Shown here in pieces: positions 27,450 through 35,720 of a stretch of 64,000 bases of DNA. The stretch spans positions 69,447 to 133,446 of the forward strand of contig CAZKSN010000002.1 of NCBI GenBank assembly GCA_964555585.1, written 5' to 3'. The position numbers and the translations under genes were made by a program. Every line of letters begins with the position of its first letter. Position 1 is the stretch's first letter. Below the pieces are notes generated by a model that saw nothing but the letters and a program-made list of their open reading frames with translations, was not told the origin of the DNA and ran no database searches. The stretch is from CAZKSN01 sp964555585 (GTDB taxonomy: Bacteria; Bacillota_I; Bacilli_A; RF39; UBA660).

Positions 27450-28193
27450 CTAGTTACATATTAAATGTTTAATTATTATTGCACTTCTGACACGAATTGA
27501 TAAATCTTGTGATATTTTAACATGATATTTTCCTTTTTTTATAGTTTTTTTTATTCCTTTAATACTATTAAAATCAAGATCAAAAACATTTTTAACACTA
27601 CCCATTTGAATAAAATGATGAGCATCACTTCCACAAACAATAGGTAGATTAAGTATATTTGCTAAATCTTGAACTTTTTTCTTCATATTTTCAATTCCAT
27701 TTTTGTATAAATCTTTAGCATTAAGTTCTATGGCATCAATTTTGCTTAATACCTGCTTGTCTAATTTAGGGAATACTGTATGATTTCTATATGGATGGGC
27801 TATTATAATTAATAATTCATTTGGATTGCATACTTTAAACAATTCATTAATATCTATAAATTTTCTTTTATTTAAATTATTTATAATTTCCGTTCTTAAA
27901 TTTAAAATTAAGCTCGGATTACCAACAATTAAAATATCCAAATTTTGTTTTGTTGTCACTTCCATACCATAAAATATCTTAAATCCATTAACATTATAAT
28001 AGTCTTCAATTTGCTGATAATTTTCATTTAAAAACTCATATCCCTCTAAAAAGTTTTTTGAATGAAAATGTTCCGTAACTGATAAGCTGTCAATTCCCTG
28101 ACTTTTAGCTTCTTCAATTATTAATAGAAACTTTTCTTTATCAAAAGGAAACTTATTGGTGATTTTGCCATGTACATGAAAATCTATAGTCAT
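27450..28193 (-). CDS. PHP-domain metal-dependent phosphoesterase
   Basis: 247 residues. PHP trinuclear metal motifs: FHVHGK (His6, His8), SVTEHFHSKN, the Glu of IFYGMEVTTK, IIAHPYRNH and CGSDAHHF. This fits the PHP family of TrpH/YciV and YcdX phosphoesterases; the DNA polymerase and HisK versions are longer or differ. Precedes the ABC-2 operon with a small gap. Substrate unknown. Confidence 0.85.
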   Translation of the reverse strand: MTIDFHVHGKITNKFPFDKEKFLLIIEEAKSQGIDSLSVTEHFHSKNFLEGYEFLNENYQQIEDYYNVNGFKIFYGMEVTTKQNLDILIVGNPSLILNLRTEIINNLNKRKFIDINELFKVCNPNELLIIIAHPYRNHTVFPKLDKQVLSKIDAIELNAKDLYKNGIENMKKKVQDLANILNLPIVCGSDAHHFIQMGSVKNVFDLDFNSIKGIKKTIKKGKYHVKISQDLSIRVRSAIIIKHLICN

Positions 28194-28282
28194 ATTATTT
28201 CTCTCTTTCTTATTATTATATTATAAAGTATTTTGAAAGCTCAATTCTACTAGATGATATTATCTGTCAAAGGAAATTTGAT

Positions 28283-28360
28283 TTAAAAAATGAAGGAAAC
28301 ACCAGCAGCAGTAATATTTTCATATTTTTTTATTAAATTTTCAACTTTAATAGCATTCAT
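28283..28360 (-). pseudogene. Remnant of an ABC transporter ATPase N-terminus
   Basis: A 25-residue ORF whose start, MNAIKVENLIKKYENITA, is the classic opening of an ABC ATPase, then breaks off after GVSFIF. A full ribosome-binding site (AGGAGA) still precedes the ATG. Nothing of the Walker motifs remains nearby. It is not a copy of the intact ATPase at 26480, whose N-terminus differs. Confidence 0.6.
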
Positions 28361-28399
28361 AATTATCTCCTAGAATAATTCTATCAGATTATAAATAAA

Positions 28400-28424
28400 A
28401 AATCACTTTTTTTATAAGTGATTT
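28400..28424 (-). terminator. Terminator after the DUF5662 gene
   Basis: Stem AAATCACTT / AAGTGATTT with a 7-base T-rich loop, touching the stop codon. Confidence 0.7.
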
Positions 28425-29056
28425 TAACCTAAATTTTTATTAATTGTCTTTTTAAGAATTAAAGATAGACAATCTGAGTATCCAAATTTCAATTTATTCA
28501 ATTCTATGTTTTTATAAATATTATCATGTTCAAATCTTTTAGAAGAAGCATCCCAATCCGGAGTCAATTCAAGTAAATCTATAATATGCATGTCATTTAT
28601 TCCGTTTTTAAAATGCTCAGGATGATGTCTATAAATTTTATAGTGATGTGTTAAAGCAGGTTTTAATTCTATTAAGAACTTTTTGTATTCATCACCACCA
28701 TAAACAACAGATCTTAATTTAGGAGTCCAGATATCAAAATCACTTTTTTCTGGTTCATATAATTTTGATCTATCATGTTCTTTTTTTCTTTTTTGAAGTT
28801 CATCAATTATTTCATCTATTGACAAATCTTTCTTAATTTCTCCATTTATTTCAATTGTATTATCCAATATTCTTTTAACACTTTCATCTAATAAATCAAT
28901 ATAAAAATCTCTTGCCTTTATCAAATTAACTAAAGTCATATCTTTTAAAGATATATTTAAGCTACTAGAAGATAAAGCTTCACAAATTTTATCAATATTA
29001 ATTCCAATTAATTCTATATGCTTTAGTGTTTCTACACTACTGTCATATGTTTTCAT
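28424..29056 (-). CDS. DUF5662-family, HD-like protein
   Basis: About 210 residues. The C-terminal half has the DUF5662 signature: KEHDRSK, then LTHHYKIYRHHPEHF, NGINDMHIIDLLELTPDW and SSKRFEHDN; the spaced His and Asp residues suggest an HD-like metal site. The first 80 residues are a separate helical region. ATG 29056 preferred (AGGTGG upstream); a GTG three codons earlier is possible. The family is common in phages and mobile islands; function unknown. It sits directly 3' of ssrA. Confidence 0.75.
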   Translation of the reverse strand: MKTYDSSVETLKHIELIGINIDKICEALSSSSLNISLKDMTLVNLIKARDFYIDLLDESVKRILDNTIEINGEIKKDLSIDEIIDELQKRKKEHDRSKLYEPEKSDFDIWTPKLRSVVYGGDEYKKFLIELKPALTHHYKIYRHHPEHFKNGINDMHIIDLLELTPDWDASSKRFEHDNIYKNIELNKLKFGYSDCLSLILKKTINKNLG

Positions 29057-29075
29057 TTTACCCACCTATTAATAA

Positions 29076-29097
29076 ACTTCATCAATTTTGATGAAGT
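29076..29097 (-). terminator. ssrA terminator
   Basis: 10-bp perfect stem ACTTCATCAA / TTGATGAAGT with a 2-base loop, 14 bases past the tmRNA CCA end. Confidence 0.75.
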
Positions 29098-29110
29098 GTT
29101 ATTTTCTTTT

Positions 29111-29472
29111 TGGTGGAGCTGAGGGGAGTTTAACCCCTGTCCGAAACCTTTAATAAAAAAATGTCTACAAGTTTAGTTAGTTTATTATTTTAAAAAATAG
29201 TGTGGAGAGCTAACATCCCCTATTTTTCTAAGTTTAGTAATTTTCTTTATTTATCCTAAACAAATAAATAATATAGTTCACTTTTATGAGTCCTGATTTC
29301 TAACTCGTGAACAAAAGTTAGAGCAGAACCACTTGCCGTTATACCTAGATTAGGCAAAAGCAACAGCAGGTGTAAATTGTTTTTCGTTTCCGATTATTTT
29401 GTTTGTGCATTTATAGTATGCCTACTACTTGCATTTAATCATCAAATAGTCCCGTCGATTCAAGACAGCCCC
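29111..29472 (-). ncRNA. ssrA: Transfer-messenger RNA (tmRNA)
   Basis: 362 bases. The 5' end GGGGCTG pairs with the 3' CAGCTCC before encoded ACCA, including the G3-U70 alanine identity pair. The 5' part keeps GACGGGA, as in GATTCGACGGG. Resume codon GGA follows AAAATAATC, and the tag at 29350-29391 reads GNEKQFTPAVAFA then TAA. The T-arm is GGGGTTAAACTCCCC: the loop has AA where TTCGA usually has CG. Rescues stalled ribosomes with SmpB, encoded a few genes upstream; the AFA end is typical of Mollicutes-like tags. Confidence 0.95.
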
Positions 29473-29486
29473 ATTTAATGCATATA

Positions 29487-29515
29487 ATTATATCAAATTT
29501 TATTATAAATTTCAA
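29487..29515 (-). promoter_or_regulatory. ssrA promoter
   Basis: Minus strand TTGAAA (29510-29515), 17-bp spacer, TATAAT (29487-29492), 14 bases before the mature 5' end. Confidence 0.8.
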
Positions 29516-29537
29516 TTATTCTTTTTTTTATAATAAA

Positions 29538-29560
29538 AAATCCTAAAATATTAGGATTTA
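29538..29560 (-). terminator. Terminator after the lipoprotein gene
   Basis: Stem AAATCCTAA / TTAGGATTT with loop AATA and T tract on the minus strand. Confidence 0.8.
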
Positions 29561-29563
29561 TTA

Positions 29564-29954
29564 TTAATTATTTGAATAACTTCTACTAAATGAATCATAA
29601 GAAGCTACAAAACCTTCAGGTCCTACTAGAANNNNNNNNNNAATTACTTCCTGTTATAATTTTTACAGAGTAAATATCAACAATTACTTCATCATCATTG
29701 GTTGTATATAATACCCAAGTTCTATCTTCAGCATAAGTTGAAACTAAATTTGATCCTTCAGCTACAGAATATTTTTTATAATCAGTTATATCAACTATTA
29801 TAGCATTACCATTTTCAATTATTATAGCAGTTGCTGTTGAAATACTTTGTTCTTCTTCTGTTGTGCTTGTAGTTGTTGATGTTGAAGTACCACAGCCAGA
29901 TAATAATGTCATTAGTGATAAAGTAGCTATTGCTCTTCTTAAATAAGTTTTCAT
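29564..29954 (-). CDS. Small secreted lipoprotein (interrupted by scaffold gap)
   Basis: Lipoprotein signal peptide MKTYLRRAIATLSLMTLLSGC with lipobox LLSGC (Cys21), a Ser/Thr linker, then a small beta-rich domain (STATAIIIENGNAIIVDITDYKKYS). The gap at 29632-29641 breaks the frame; beyond it LVGPEGFVASYDSFSRSY continues to a stop at 29564, so the mature protein is about 130 residues. Not recognised; processed by Lgt, encoded at 54001. Confidence 0.75.
29632..29641. other. Scaffold gap (10 N)
   Basis: Placeholder-length gap inside the lipoprotein gene. The span does not keep the reading frame, so real length is not 10. Confidence 0.9.
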
Positions 29955-29992
29955 TTCTTCCCCCTTAATAAGTTCAATATTATATCATATTT

Positions 29993-30691
29993 TTATTTAT
30001 TTTTCAATATTATTTTATTTCTGTTATAACACATATAACAAAATAATATTATTATTTCAATAAGAATTACACTAATTACAAATCTAATTAAAATACTTTG
30101 AACTAAATTCTTAAATAATTCAATAGGAAACATTTTTATTAAAGTATCTGTTGAGCTCAATAGCCATAAATTATTTATAAAAATTATTTTATGAAAATTA
30201 TGCCAAAACAATGAAAAATCATAATTAACTTTTATTATAATTATTATTAAGAATAATAAAGTAATTCCAGATAAATAAGTGAATGAAGGTGTAAGTGCTT
30301 TTATTATATCTTTATTTAAAATAAATAATAAAATAATGCCTGTAATTGATATAAAGAACAAAATATAAAAAACTTTTTCTCCTAAAATATATAATGCTTG
30401 AACATCTTTCATATGATCTATTTCTTTTATACTAAATACTTCTACATTATTATTTTTGATTTCTAAATTAGAACGTTTTTTTTGAATATATTCTAGTAAT
30501 ACATCTAAATTATTAATGTAATCTTTTTCAATAATTTTTGATTTATTATAAATATTTAAATTATGATATTCATTTTTATAAAAATTTTTATCAAATGCAA
30601 CACTTTTAAAACTTATCCAAAACAATGAAAAAACAATACAGAAACATGTAATAATTGATACTATAAATATTAATTTATAATTATTTTTCAT
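29993..30691 (-). CDS. DUF1461 / TIGR01906 integral membrane protein
   Basis: 232 residues, about four TM helices (6-30, 108-125, 135-155, 205-225). The family signature is WHNFHKIIFINNLWLLSSTDTLIKMFPIELF before the last TM helix. ATG follows the rsmI TAA with no gap, so the genes are coupled. Function unknown; present in many Firmicutes. Confidence 0.85.
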   Translation of the reverse strand: MKNNYKLIFIVSIITCFCIVFSLFWISFKSVAFDKNFYKNEYHNLNIYNKSKIIEKDYINNLDVLLEYIQKKRSNLEIKNNNVEVFSIKEIDHMKDVQALYILGEKVFYILFFISITGIILLFILNKDIIKALTPSFTYLSGITLLFLIIIIIKVNYDFSLFWHNFHKIIFINNLWLLSSTDTLIKMFPIELFKNLVQSILIRFVISVILIEIIILFCYMCYNRNKIILKNK

Positions 30692-31537
30692 TTATAGCAA
30701 CTCTTTTAAATTTAAAGAGGCTTTATATAAATCATTTTTATTATATTCTTTTGAAAGTAACTGAATAGCTTCTTTTATACTACATTTATTTTTAATAATT
30801 ATATCTATTATTAATGATTCTAAAGACATTTCATCTTTTGTATCATTATCCTTTTTTTCTTTTAATTCTATAACTAAAGCATATTCTCCTTTTTCATAGT
30901 TTTTATTATTTTTTAATTCATTAATAACTTTTGAAATACTTCCTCTATATATTTTTTCAAATTTCTTTGTTAAATCATTACATAAACAAATACTACAATC
31001 ATTTATTACTTCACTTATTATATTTAATGATTTTAATATTCTTTTTGGTGATTCATAAAATACAATAATTTTATTTTTTTCTTTTTTAATTTCATTAAAT
31101 ATTTTTATAATACTATTTTTTTCTTTAGGTAGAAATCCATAAAAAGAAAAAGAATTTATTTCAAAACCAGAAATAGATAATGCTGTAATTACTGCAGAAG
31201 CACCTGGAATTCCTATTATATCTATTTCATTATTAATTGCTTCATTAATTAATACATATCCCGGATCTGAAATACAAGGTGTTCCTGCATCTGAAATTAA
31301 AGCTATGTCATTTCCTTTTAATAATAAATCTATAAAATAATTTACTTTAGAAGTTTCATTAAATTTATGATTAGATACAATTTTTGTTTTAATTTCATAT
31401 TTATCTAACAGCACTTTTGAATTTCTTGTATCTTCTGCTGCTATTAAATTAACATTTTTTAATATTTCAATCGCTCTAAAAGAAAAATCATTTAAATTTC
31501 CTATAGGAGTTGAAACAATAAATAATTTACCTTTCAT
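30692..31537 (-). CDS. rsmI: 16S rRNA (cytidine(1402)-2'-O)-methyltransferase
   Basis: 281 residues, tetrapyrrole-methylase fold. Motifs: FIVSTPIGNLNDFSFRAI, AAEDTRNSKVLLDKY, LISDAGTPCISDPGYVLI, PGASAVITALSISGF, FYGFLPKE and FYESPKRIL. With RsmH it methylates C1402 in the decoding centre. Overlaps smpB by 11 bases. Confidence 0.96.
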   Translation of the reverse strand: MKGKLFIVSTPIGNLNDFSFRAIEILKNVNLIAAEDTRNSKVLLDKYEIKTKIVSNHKFNETSKVNYFIDLLLKGNDIALISDAGTPCISDPGYVLINEAINNEIDIIGIPGASAVITALSISGFEINSFSFYGFLPKEKNSIIKIFNEIKKEKNKIIVFYESPKRILKSLNIISEVINDCSICLCNDLTKKFEKIYRGSISKVINELKNNKNYEKGEYALVIELKEKKDNDTKDEMSLESLIIDIIIKNKCSIKEAIQLLSKEYNKNDLYKASLNLKELL

Positions 31538-31946
31538 ATCTTTTTACTTCTCTTTCTTTTATTGCTTGTCTTTTATCATATAGTTTTTTTCCCTTACAAA
31601 CTCCAAGTAATATTTTTGCTCTTCCAAACTTAAAATATACTTTTAAAGGAATTATTGTATTTCCTTCTAAAGTAATTGATTTATTTATCTTTTGAATTTC
31701 ACTTTTATGCAATAAAAGCTTTCTTTCTCTTCTTTCATCATGATTAAATCTATTTCCCTCTTCATACTTAGAAATAAACATATTTACAAGAAATACTTCA
31801 TTATTTTTAATTCTTCCATATGAATCATTAATATTAGCATTTCCTTTTCTAATACTTTTTATTTCAGTACCAAAAAGTTCTATTCCACACTCATATTCTT
31901 CTAATATAGAATAATTAAATCTTGCTTTTCTATTAATGATTTCCAT
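31527..31946 (-). CDS. smpB: SsrA-binding protein SmpB
   Basis: 139 residues. Basic OB-fold protein that carries tmRNA into stalled ribosomes: NRKARFNYSILEEYECGIELFGTEIKSIR, NINDSYGRIKNNEVFLVNMFIS and the helical tail KLYDKRQAIKEREVKR that probes the mRNA channel. Starts 2 bases after rnr. Confidence 0.98.
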   Translation of the reverse strand: MEIINRKARFNYSILEEYECGIELFGTEIKSIRKGNANINDSYGRIKNNEVFLVNMFISKYEEGNRFNHDERRERKLLLHKSEIQKINKSITLEGNTIIPLKVYFKFGRAKILLGVCKGKKLYDKRQAIKEREVKRYER

Positions 31947-31948
31947 AT

Positions 31949-34051
31949 TTACTTTCCCCTAACCAAAGTAAAATCTACTCTTCTTTCTTCTTTAGAAGCT
32001 CCTATACATTGTACTCTTACTTTATCTCCTAATCTATAAACTAATTTACCTTTTTTTGTATAACCCATTAATTCTTTATCAAATGAGTATTTTCCATCTA
32101 AAGTTTCTAATGAAACAAAACCACTTATTAAATTTTGTGTAATTATAAAGAATCCTTTTTGTAAAGTTCCATCAATAGTTGCATCATATTCATCATTTAT
32201 ATGATCTATCATATATTCTGCAATTTTCATTTTATTTACTTCACGTTCAGCAGATTCAGCTAAAACTTCTGTTTCTGAAATATGTTCACATATATATGGT
32301 AAATTATTTTCCCAAAATTTAACAAAATCTTGTGTCATATTACCATTAAAATAACATTCATCAAGAAAATAATGAACCATAGTATCACAATATCTTCTAA
32401 TAGGAGATGTAAAATGAGTATATTTTTCTAAAGCTAATGCAAAGTGACCTAAACATTCTTCATAATATCTTGCTTTTTGCATACTTCTTAACATATTTTG
32501 ATTAATTATTTCATAATTAGGATTATCTTTCAATTCTTCTAATATACTTTGAATATCCTTTGAAGTAACGTTATTATAATTTATTTTAGTACTTACTTGA
32601 TTGCCTAAAATATTTATAAATTTAATACATTCTTTTAATTTCTCTGGAGATGGAGATTCATGCACACGATATACAAAAGGAGAATTCATATCTTTCATAT
32701 GAGTTGCAATCGTAGTATTTGCTAAAATCATAAAATTTTCAATTATTTTTTGGGCTTTTCCTTCAACTCTTCTTTTTATATCAGTTACTTTTCCATTTTC
32801 ATCGACAATCAATTTTACTTCTGGAGAAATAAATTCTACTTCACCTCGTAAAATTTTTACTTTATTCATTAATTCTGATAATTCTAACATATTATTTAAA
32901 ACTTCAGAATATTCTAAATAATCTTCACTTGGATTTCCATCAAATAGTTTATTAACTTCTTCATAAGTCATTTTTTTACAAGATCTCATAACACTTCTAT
33001 ATATTCTTGAATTAACTACTTGACCTTTATGATTTATTTCCATTTCACAAGTTTTTGCTAATCTATCTACATTTGGATTTAATGAACAAATTCCATTTGA
33101 AAGTTCAATAGGTAGCATTGGCACAACTCTATCTGCTAAATATACAGAATTTCCTCTTTTTAGTGCCTCTTTCTTTAATTCTGAACCTTCTTTAACATAT
33201 TCAGATACTGCTGCAATTGATACTTTCAATAACCAATTTCCATTTGGTAAGATTATTAAACTTACAGCATCATCTATGTCTTTAGTATCAGCCCCATCAA
33301 TAGTAACTATTGTTTCATCTCTTAAATCTTCTCTATTACTTAAATCTACATTAGAAATATCTTTTGGAGTATTTTTTGCTTCTTCTAATGCTTTTTCACT
33401 CCATTCAGTTGGAATATTTAATTTTCCTAATATAGTTAATATATCTACATCTGGAGCATTCTTATGACAGATAATCTTTTCTATTTTTACCAATGTATTT
33501 TTTTCATTTATATCTTTTACAAATTTTAATTTAACTAGCAAACCTTCAACTAAATTTAAATCAGTACTCTCTAAAGTTAAATTTATATTTTGTTCATTTT
33601 TAACTAGTTTAACCATAGGTTTTCCATTTTCAAAATATATTTCACCAATACCTGAATCTAAATTTCTTTCTAAAACTTTTATTATTTTTCCTTCTACTTT
33701 ACCTTTTTTAACTTTTACAGCTTCCACTACTACTGTATCTTTATCCATAATGTTAAATTTCTGTAAATTTACAGAAGGTATAAATAAATCTTTTTCTTTC
33801 TCTAACAATAAAAACGCATTACCAGTTTTAGTAATTTCTATTTCACCTTTTTTTAAATTACTTCTTTCAAATAACATATATTCATTATCAGTATTACATA
33901 CCAAAGTTGCATCATTTTCAAGTTCTTTTAATTCTTCAATTAATTTTGATAAATCCTCAGTTTCATATTCCTCCTGTATTTTTCTCATAATTGAAGTAGG
34001 ATCCAAACTTTTTGTAGCTTCATTTAGTACTTTTAATATTTTTTCTTTCAT
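31949..34051 (-). CDS. rnr: Ribonuclease R
   Basis: 700 residues: N-terminal helix-turn-helix, cold-shock domains, RNB catalytic domain with the metal-binding GADTKDIDDAVS and FTSPIRRYCDTMVH, and a C-terminal S1 domain. Hydrolytic 3'-5' exonuclease that degrades structured RNA and non-stop mRNAs; the neighbouring smpB and ssrA belong to the same rescue pathway. Shorter Lys tail than E. coli RNase R. Confidence 0.97.
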   Translation of the reverse strand: MKEKILKVLNEATKSLDPTSIMRKIQEEYETEDLSKLIEELKELENDATLVCNTDNEYMLFERSNLKKGEIEITKTGNAFLLLEKEKDLFIPSVNLQKFNIMDKDTVVVEAVKVKKGKVEGKIIKVLERNLDSGIGEIYFENGKPMVKLVKNEQNINLTLESTDLNLVEGLLVKLKFVKDINEKNTLVKIEKIICHKNAPDVDILTILGKLNIPTEWSEKALEEAKNTPKDISNVDLSNREDLRDETIVTIDGADTKDIDDAVSLIILPNGNWLLKVSIAAVSEYVKEGSELKKEALKRGNSVYLADRVVPMLPIELSNGICSLNPNVDRLAKTCEMEINHKGQVVNSRIYRSVMRSCKKMTYEEVNKLFDGNPSEDYLEYSEVLNNMLELSELMNKVKILRGEVEFISPEVKLIVDENGKVTDIKRRVEGKAQKIIENFMILANTTIATHMKDMNSPFVYRVHESPSPEKLKECIKFINILGNQVSTKINYNNVTSKDIQSILEELKDNPNYEIINQNMLRSMQKARYYEECLGHFALALEKYTHFTSPIRRYCDTMVHYFLDECYFNGNMTQDFVKFWENNLPYICEHISETEVLAESAEREVNKMKIAEYMIDHINDEYDATIDGTLQKGFFIITQNLISGFVSLETLDGKYSFDKELMGYTKKGKLVYRLGDKVRVQCIGASKEERRVDFTLVRGK

Positions 34052-34091
34052 AGCATCTCCTTAATATAATAATAACATAGTTATAAAAAAA

Positions 34092-34110
34092 AAACACCAT
34101 TTTGGTGTTT
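34092..34110 (-). terminator. secG terminator
   Basis: Stem AAACACCA / TGGTGTTT overlapping the secG stop; long T run on the minus strand. Confidence 0.8.
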
Positions 34111-34321
34111 ATAATGATAAAATAAAAGATAAAATTATAAATAAAGCCCCAAGTGAATAAGTAAATCTACTGATAAACTTTTCTGGTCCTCTTTCTTTTA
34201 TATTTCCGAATAGCATTGAATTTCCTCCTGTAATAATTTGTCCGGCATCACTTGCTTTATTGCTTTGAAGTAAAACCAATGATATTAATAATAATGATAC
34301 AATTAATAATAATGTTTCCAT
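34109..34321 (-). CDS. secG: Protein translocase subunit SecG
   Basis: 70 residues, two TM helices with the conserved cytoplasmic loop LLQSNKASDAGQIITGGNSMLFG, matching SecG despite the short length. Aids SecYEG translocation. Conserved position between eno and rnr. Confidence 0.93.
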   Translation of the reverse strand: METLLLIVSLLLISLVLLQSNKASDAGQIITGGNSMLFGNIKERGPEKFISRFTYSLGALFIILSFILSL

Positions 34322-34377
34322 TTCTTTCTCCTTAACTATTAGTATATTTTATTATAGTTTATAATAAATTACAAGTA

Positions 34378-35613
34378 TTATTTACTTTCTAAATCTCTTT
34401 CGATTTTAAGTAGTCTATTATACTTACAAATTCTTTCTCCACGTGTTATAGAACCTGTTTTAATAAATGGAATATTTAAAGCAACAACTGCATCTGCTAT
34501 AAATGTATCTGTTGTTTCTCCGCTTCTATGAGAAAGAATAGTCGTATAATTATTTTGTTTTGCTAATACTATCGTTTCAAGCATTTCATAAAAGGTTCCT
34601 ATTTGATTAGGTTTTATTAAAATTGAATTACATAATTTATTTTCTATACCATATTTTAAAAGTTTTTTATTAGTAACAAATAAATCATCACCTACAATAC
34701 TTATTTCTTTTCCAAGTAATTCAGTAATTTTTTTAAATCCTTCATAATCTTCTTCATCAAAAGGATCCTCTATGCTAATAATTGGATAATTTTTTACTAT
34801 ATCTAAATATAAATTCAATAATTCATCTCTTGTTATGTTTTTATTATCAAATTTATATGTACTTGTTTGCTTATTATATAACGAAGAAGCCGCAACATCT
34901 AAAGCTATGTAAATATCTTTTCCAGGTATATAACCTGCTTTTTCAATTGATTTTATTAAATAACTTAAAGCTGTTTTATTATCTTTTAAATCAGGTGCAA
35001 ATCCACCTTCATCACCAACTGAAGTATTAAGTCCCTCAGAAGTTAATAATTCTTTTAAAGCATAAAAAACTTCTGATGCAGCTCTAACTGAATCTGCTAT
35101 TTTATTGAATTTTGGAACTATCATAAATTCTTGGATGTCCAAATTATTATTAGCATGTTTTCCACCATTTACTATATTATACATTGCAAAAGGTAATTTT
35201 TTATCTCTTTTATTTAGATAATCATAAAGTTCTTCACCCTTATCAAGAGCAGCTGCTTTTAAGCAGGCAAGAGAAACTCCAAGTATCGCATTAGCTCCTA
35301 ATTTACTTTTATTTTCTGTACCATCAAGAGTTATCATTTTCTGATCTAATTCTTTTTGATTAGTTACTTCAGCTCCTAATAACTCTTTTTTGATTATTTC
35401 ATTTACATTTTCAACTGCCTTTAATACTCCTTTTCCTCCAAATCTAGAATCATTATCTCTTAATTCCAATGCCTCTTTTGATCCGGTAGATGCTCCTGAA
35501 GGAACAGCTGCAACTCCAATGCTACCCTTTTCAGTTAACACTTCAACTTCTATTGTTGGCATTCCCCTAGAATCTAATATCTCTCTTCCAATAATATTTA
35601 CTATTTTACTCAT
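34378..35613 (-). CDS. eno: Enolase
   Basis: 411 residues; interconverts 2-phosphoglycerate and phosphoenolpyruvate. Motifs: REILDSRGMPTIEVEV, GASTGSKEALELRD, SVGDEGGFAPDL, SIEDPFDEEDYEGF, and SHRSGETTDTFIADAVVAL. Slightly shorter than the usual 430. Preceded by GGAGG and an extended -10. Confidence 0.98.
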   Translation of the reverse strand: MSKIVNIIGREILDSRGMPTIEVEVLTEKGSIGVAAVPSGASTGSKEALELRDNDSRFGGKGVLKAVENVNEIIKKELLGAEVTNQKELDQKMITLDGTENKSKLGANAILGVSLACLKAAALDKGEELYDYLNKRDKKLPFAMYNIVNGGKHANNNLDIQEFMIVPKFNKIADSVRAASEVFYALKELLTSEGLNTSVGDEGGFAPDLKDNKTALSYLIKSIEKAGYIPGKDIYIALDVAASSLYNKQTSTYKFDNKNITRDELLNLYLDIVKNYPIISIEDPFDEEDYEGFKKITELLGKEISIVGDDLFVTNKKLLKYGIENKLCNSILIKPNQIGTFYEMLETIVLAKQNNYTTILSHRSGETTDTFIADAVVALNIPFIKTGSITRGERICKYNRLLKIERDLESK

Positions 35614-35634
35614 ATTAGCCTCCGCTATTATAAT

Positions 35635-35643
35635 ATTATATCA
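35635..35643 (-). promoter_or_regulatory. eno extended -10 promoter
   Basis: Minus strand TGATATAAT; a TTTGAA lies at about 16 bp upstream. Confidence 0.5.
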
Positions 35644-35689
35644 TTTTAAGATTTTTTTCAAATATAATCTTATTTTTTTATTTATTTTA

Positions 35690-35698
35690 TGTTATAAT
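35690..35698 (+). promoter_or_regulatory. Extended -10 promoter of the femX-like gene
   Basis: TGTTATAAT, about 22 bases before the start codon; weak -35. The leader is very short. Confidence 0.5.
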
Positions 35699-35720
35699 TT
35701 ATCTTGAATGGAGAAAGAAT

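Noticed and set aside
29100..29472. ssrA 3' end as attachment site of an integrated island
   Set aside because: Accessory-type genes lie on that side, but no second copy of the ssrA 3' end and no integrase are present in the window.
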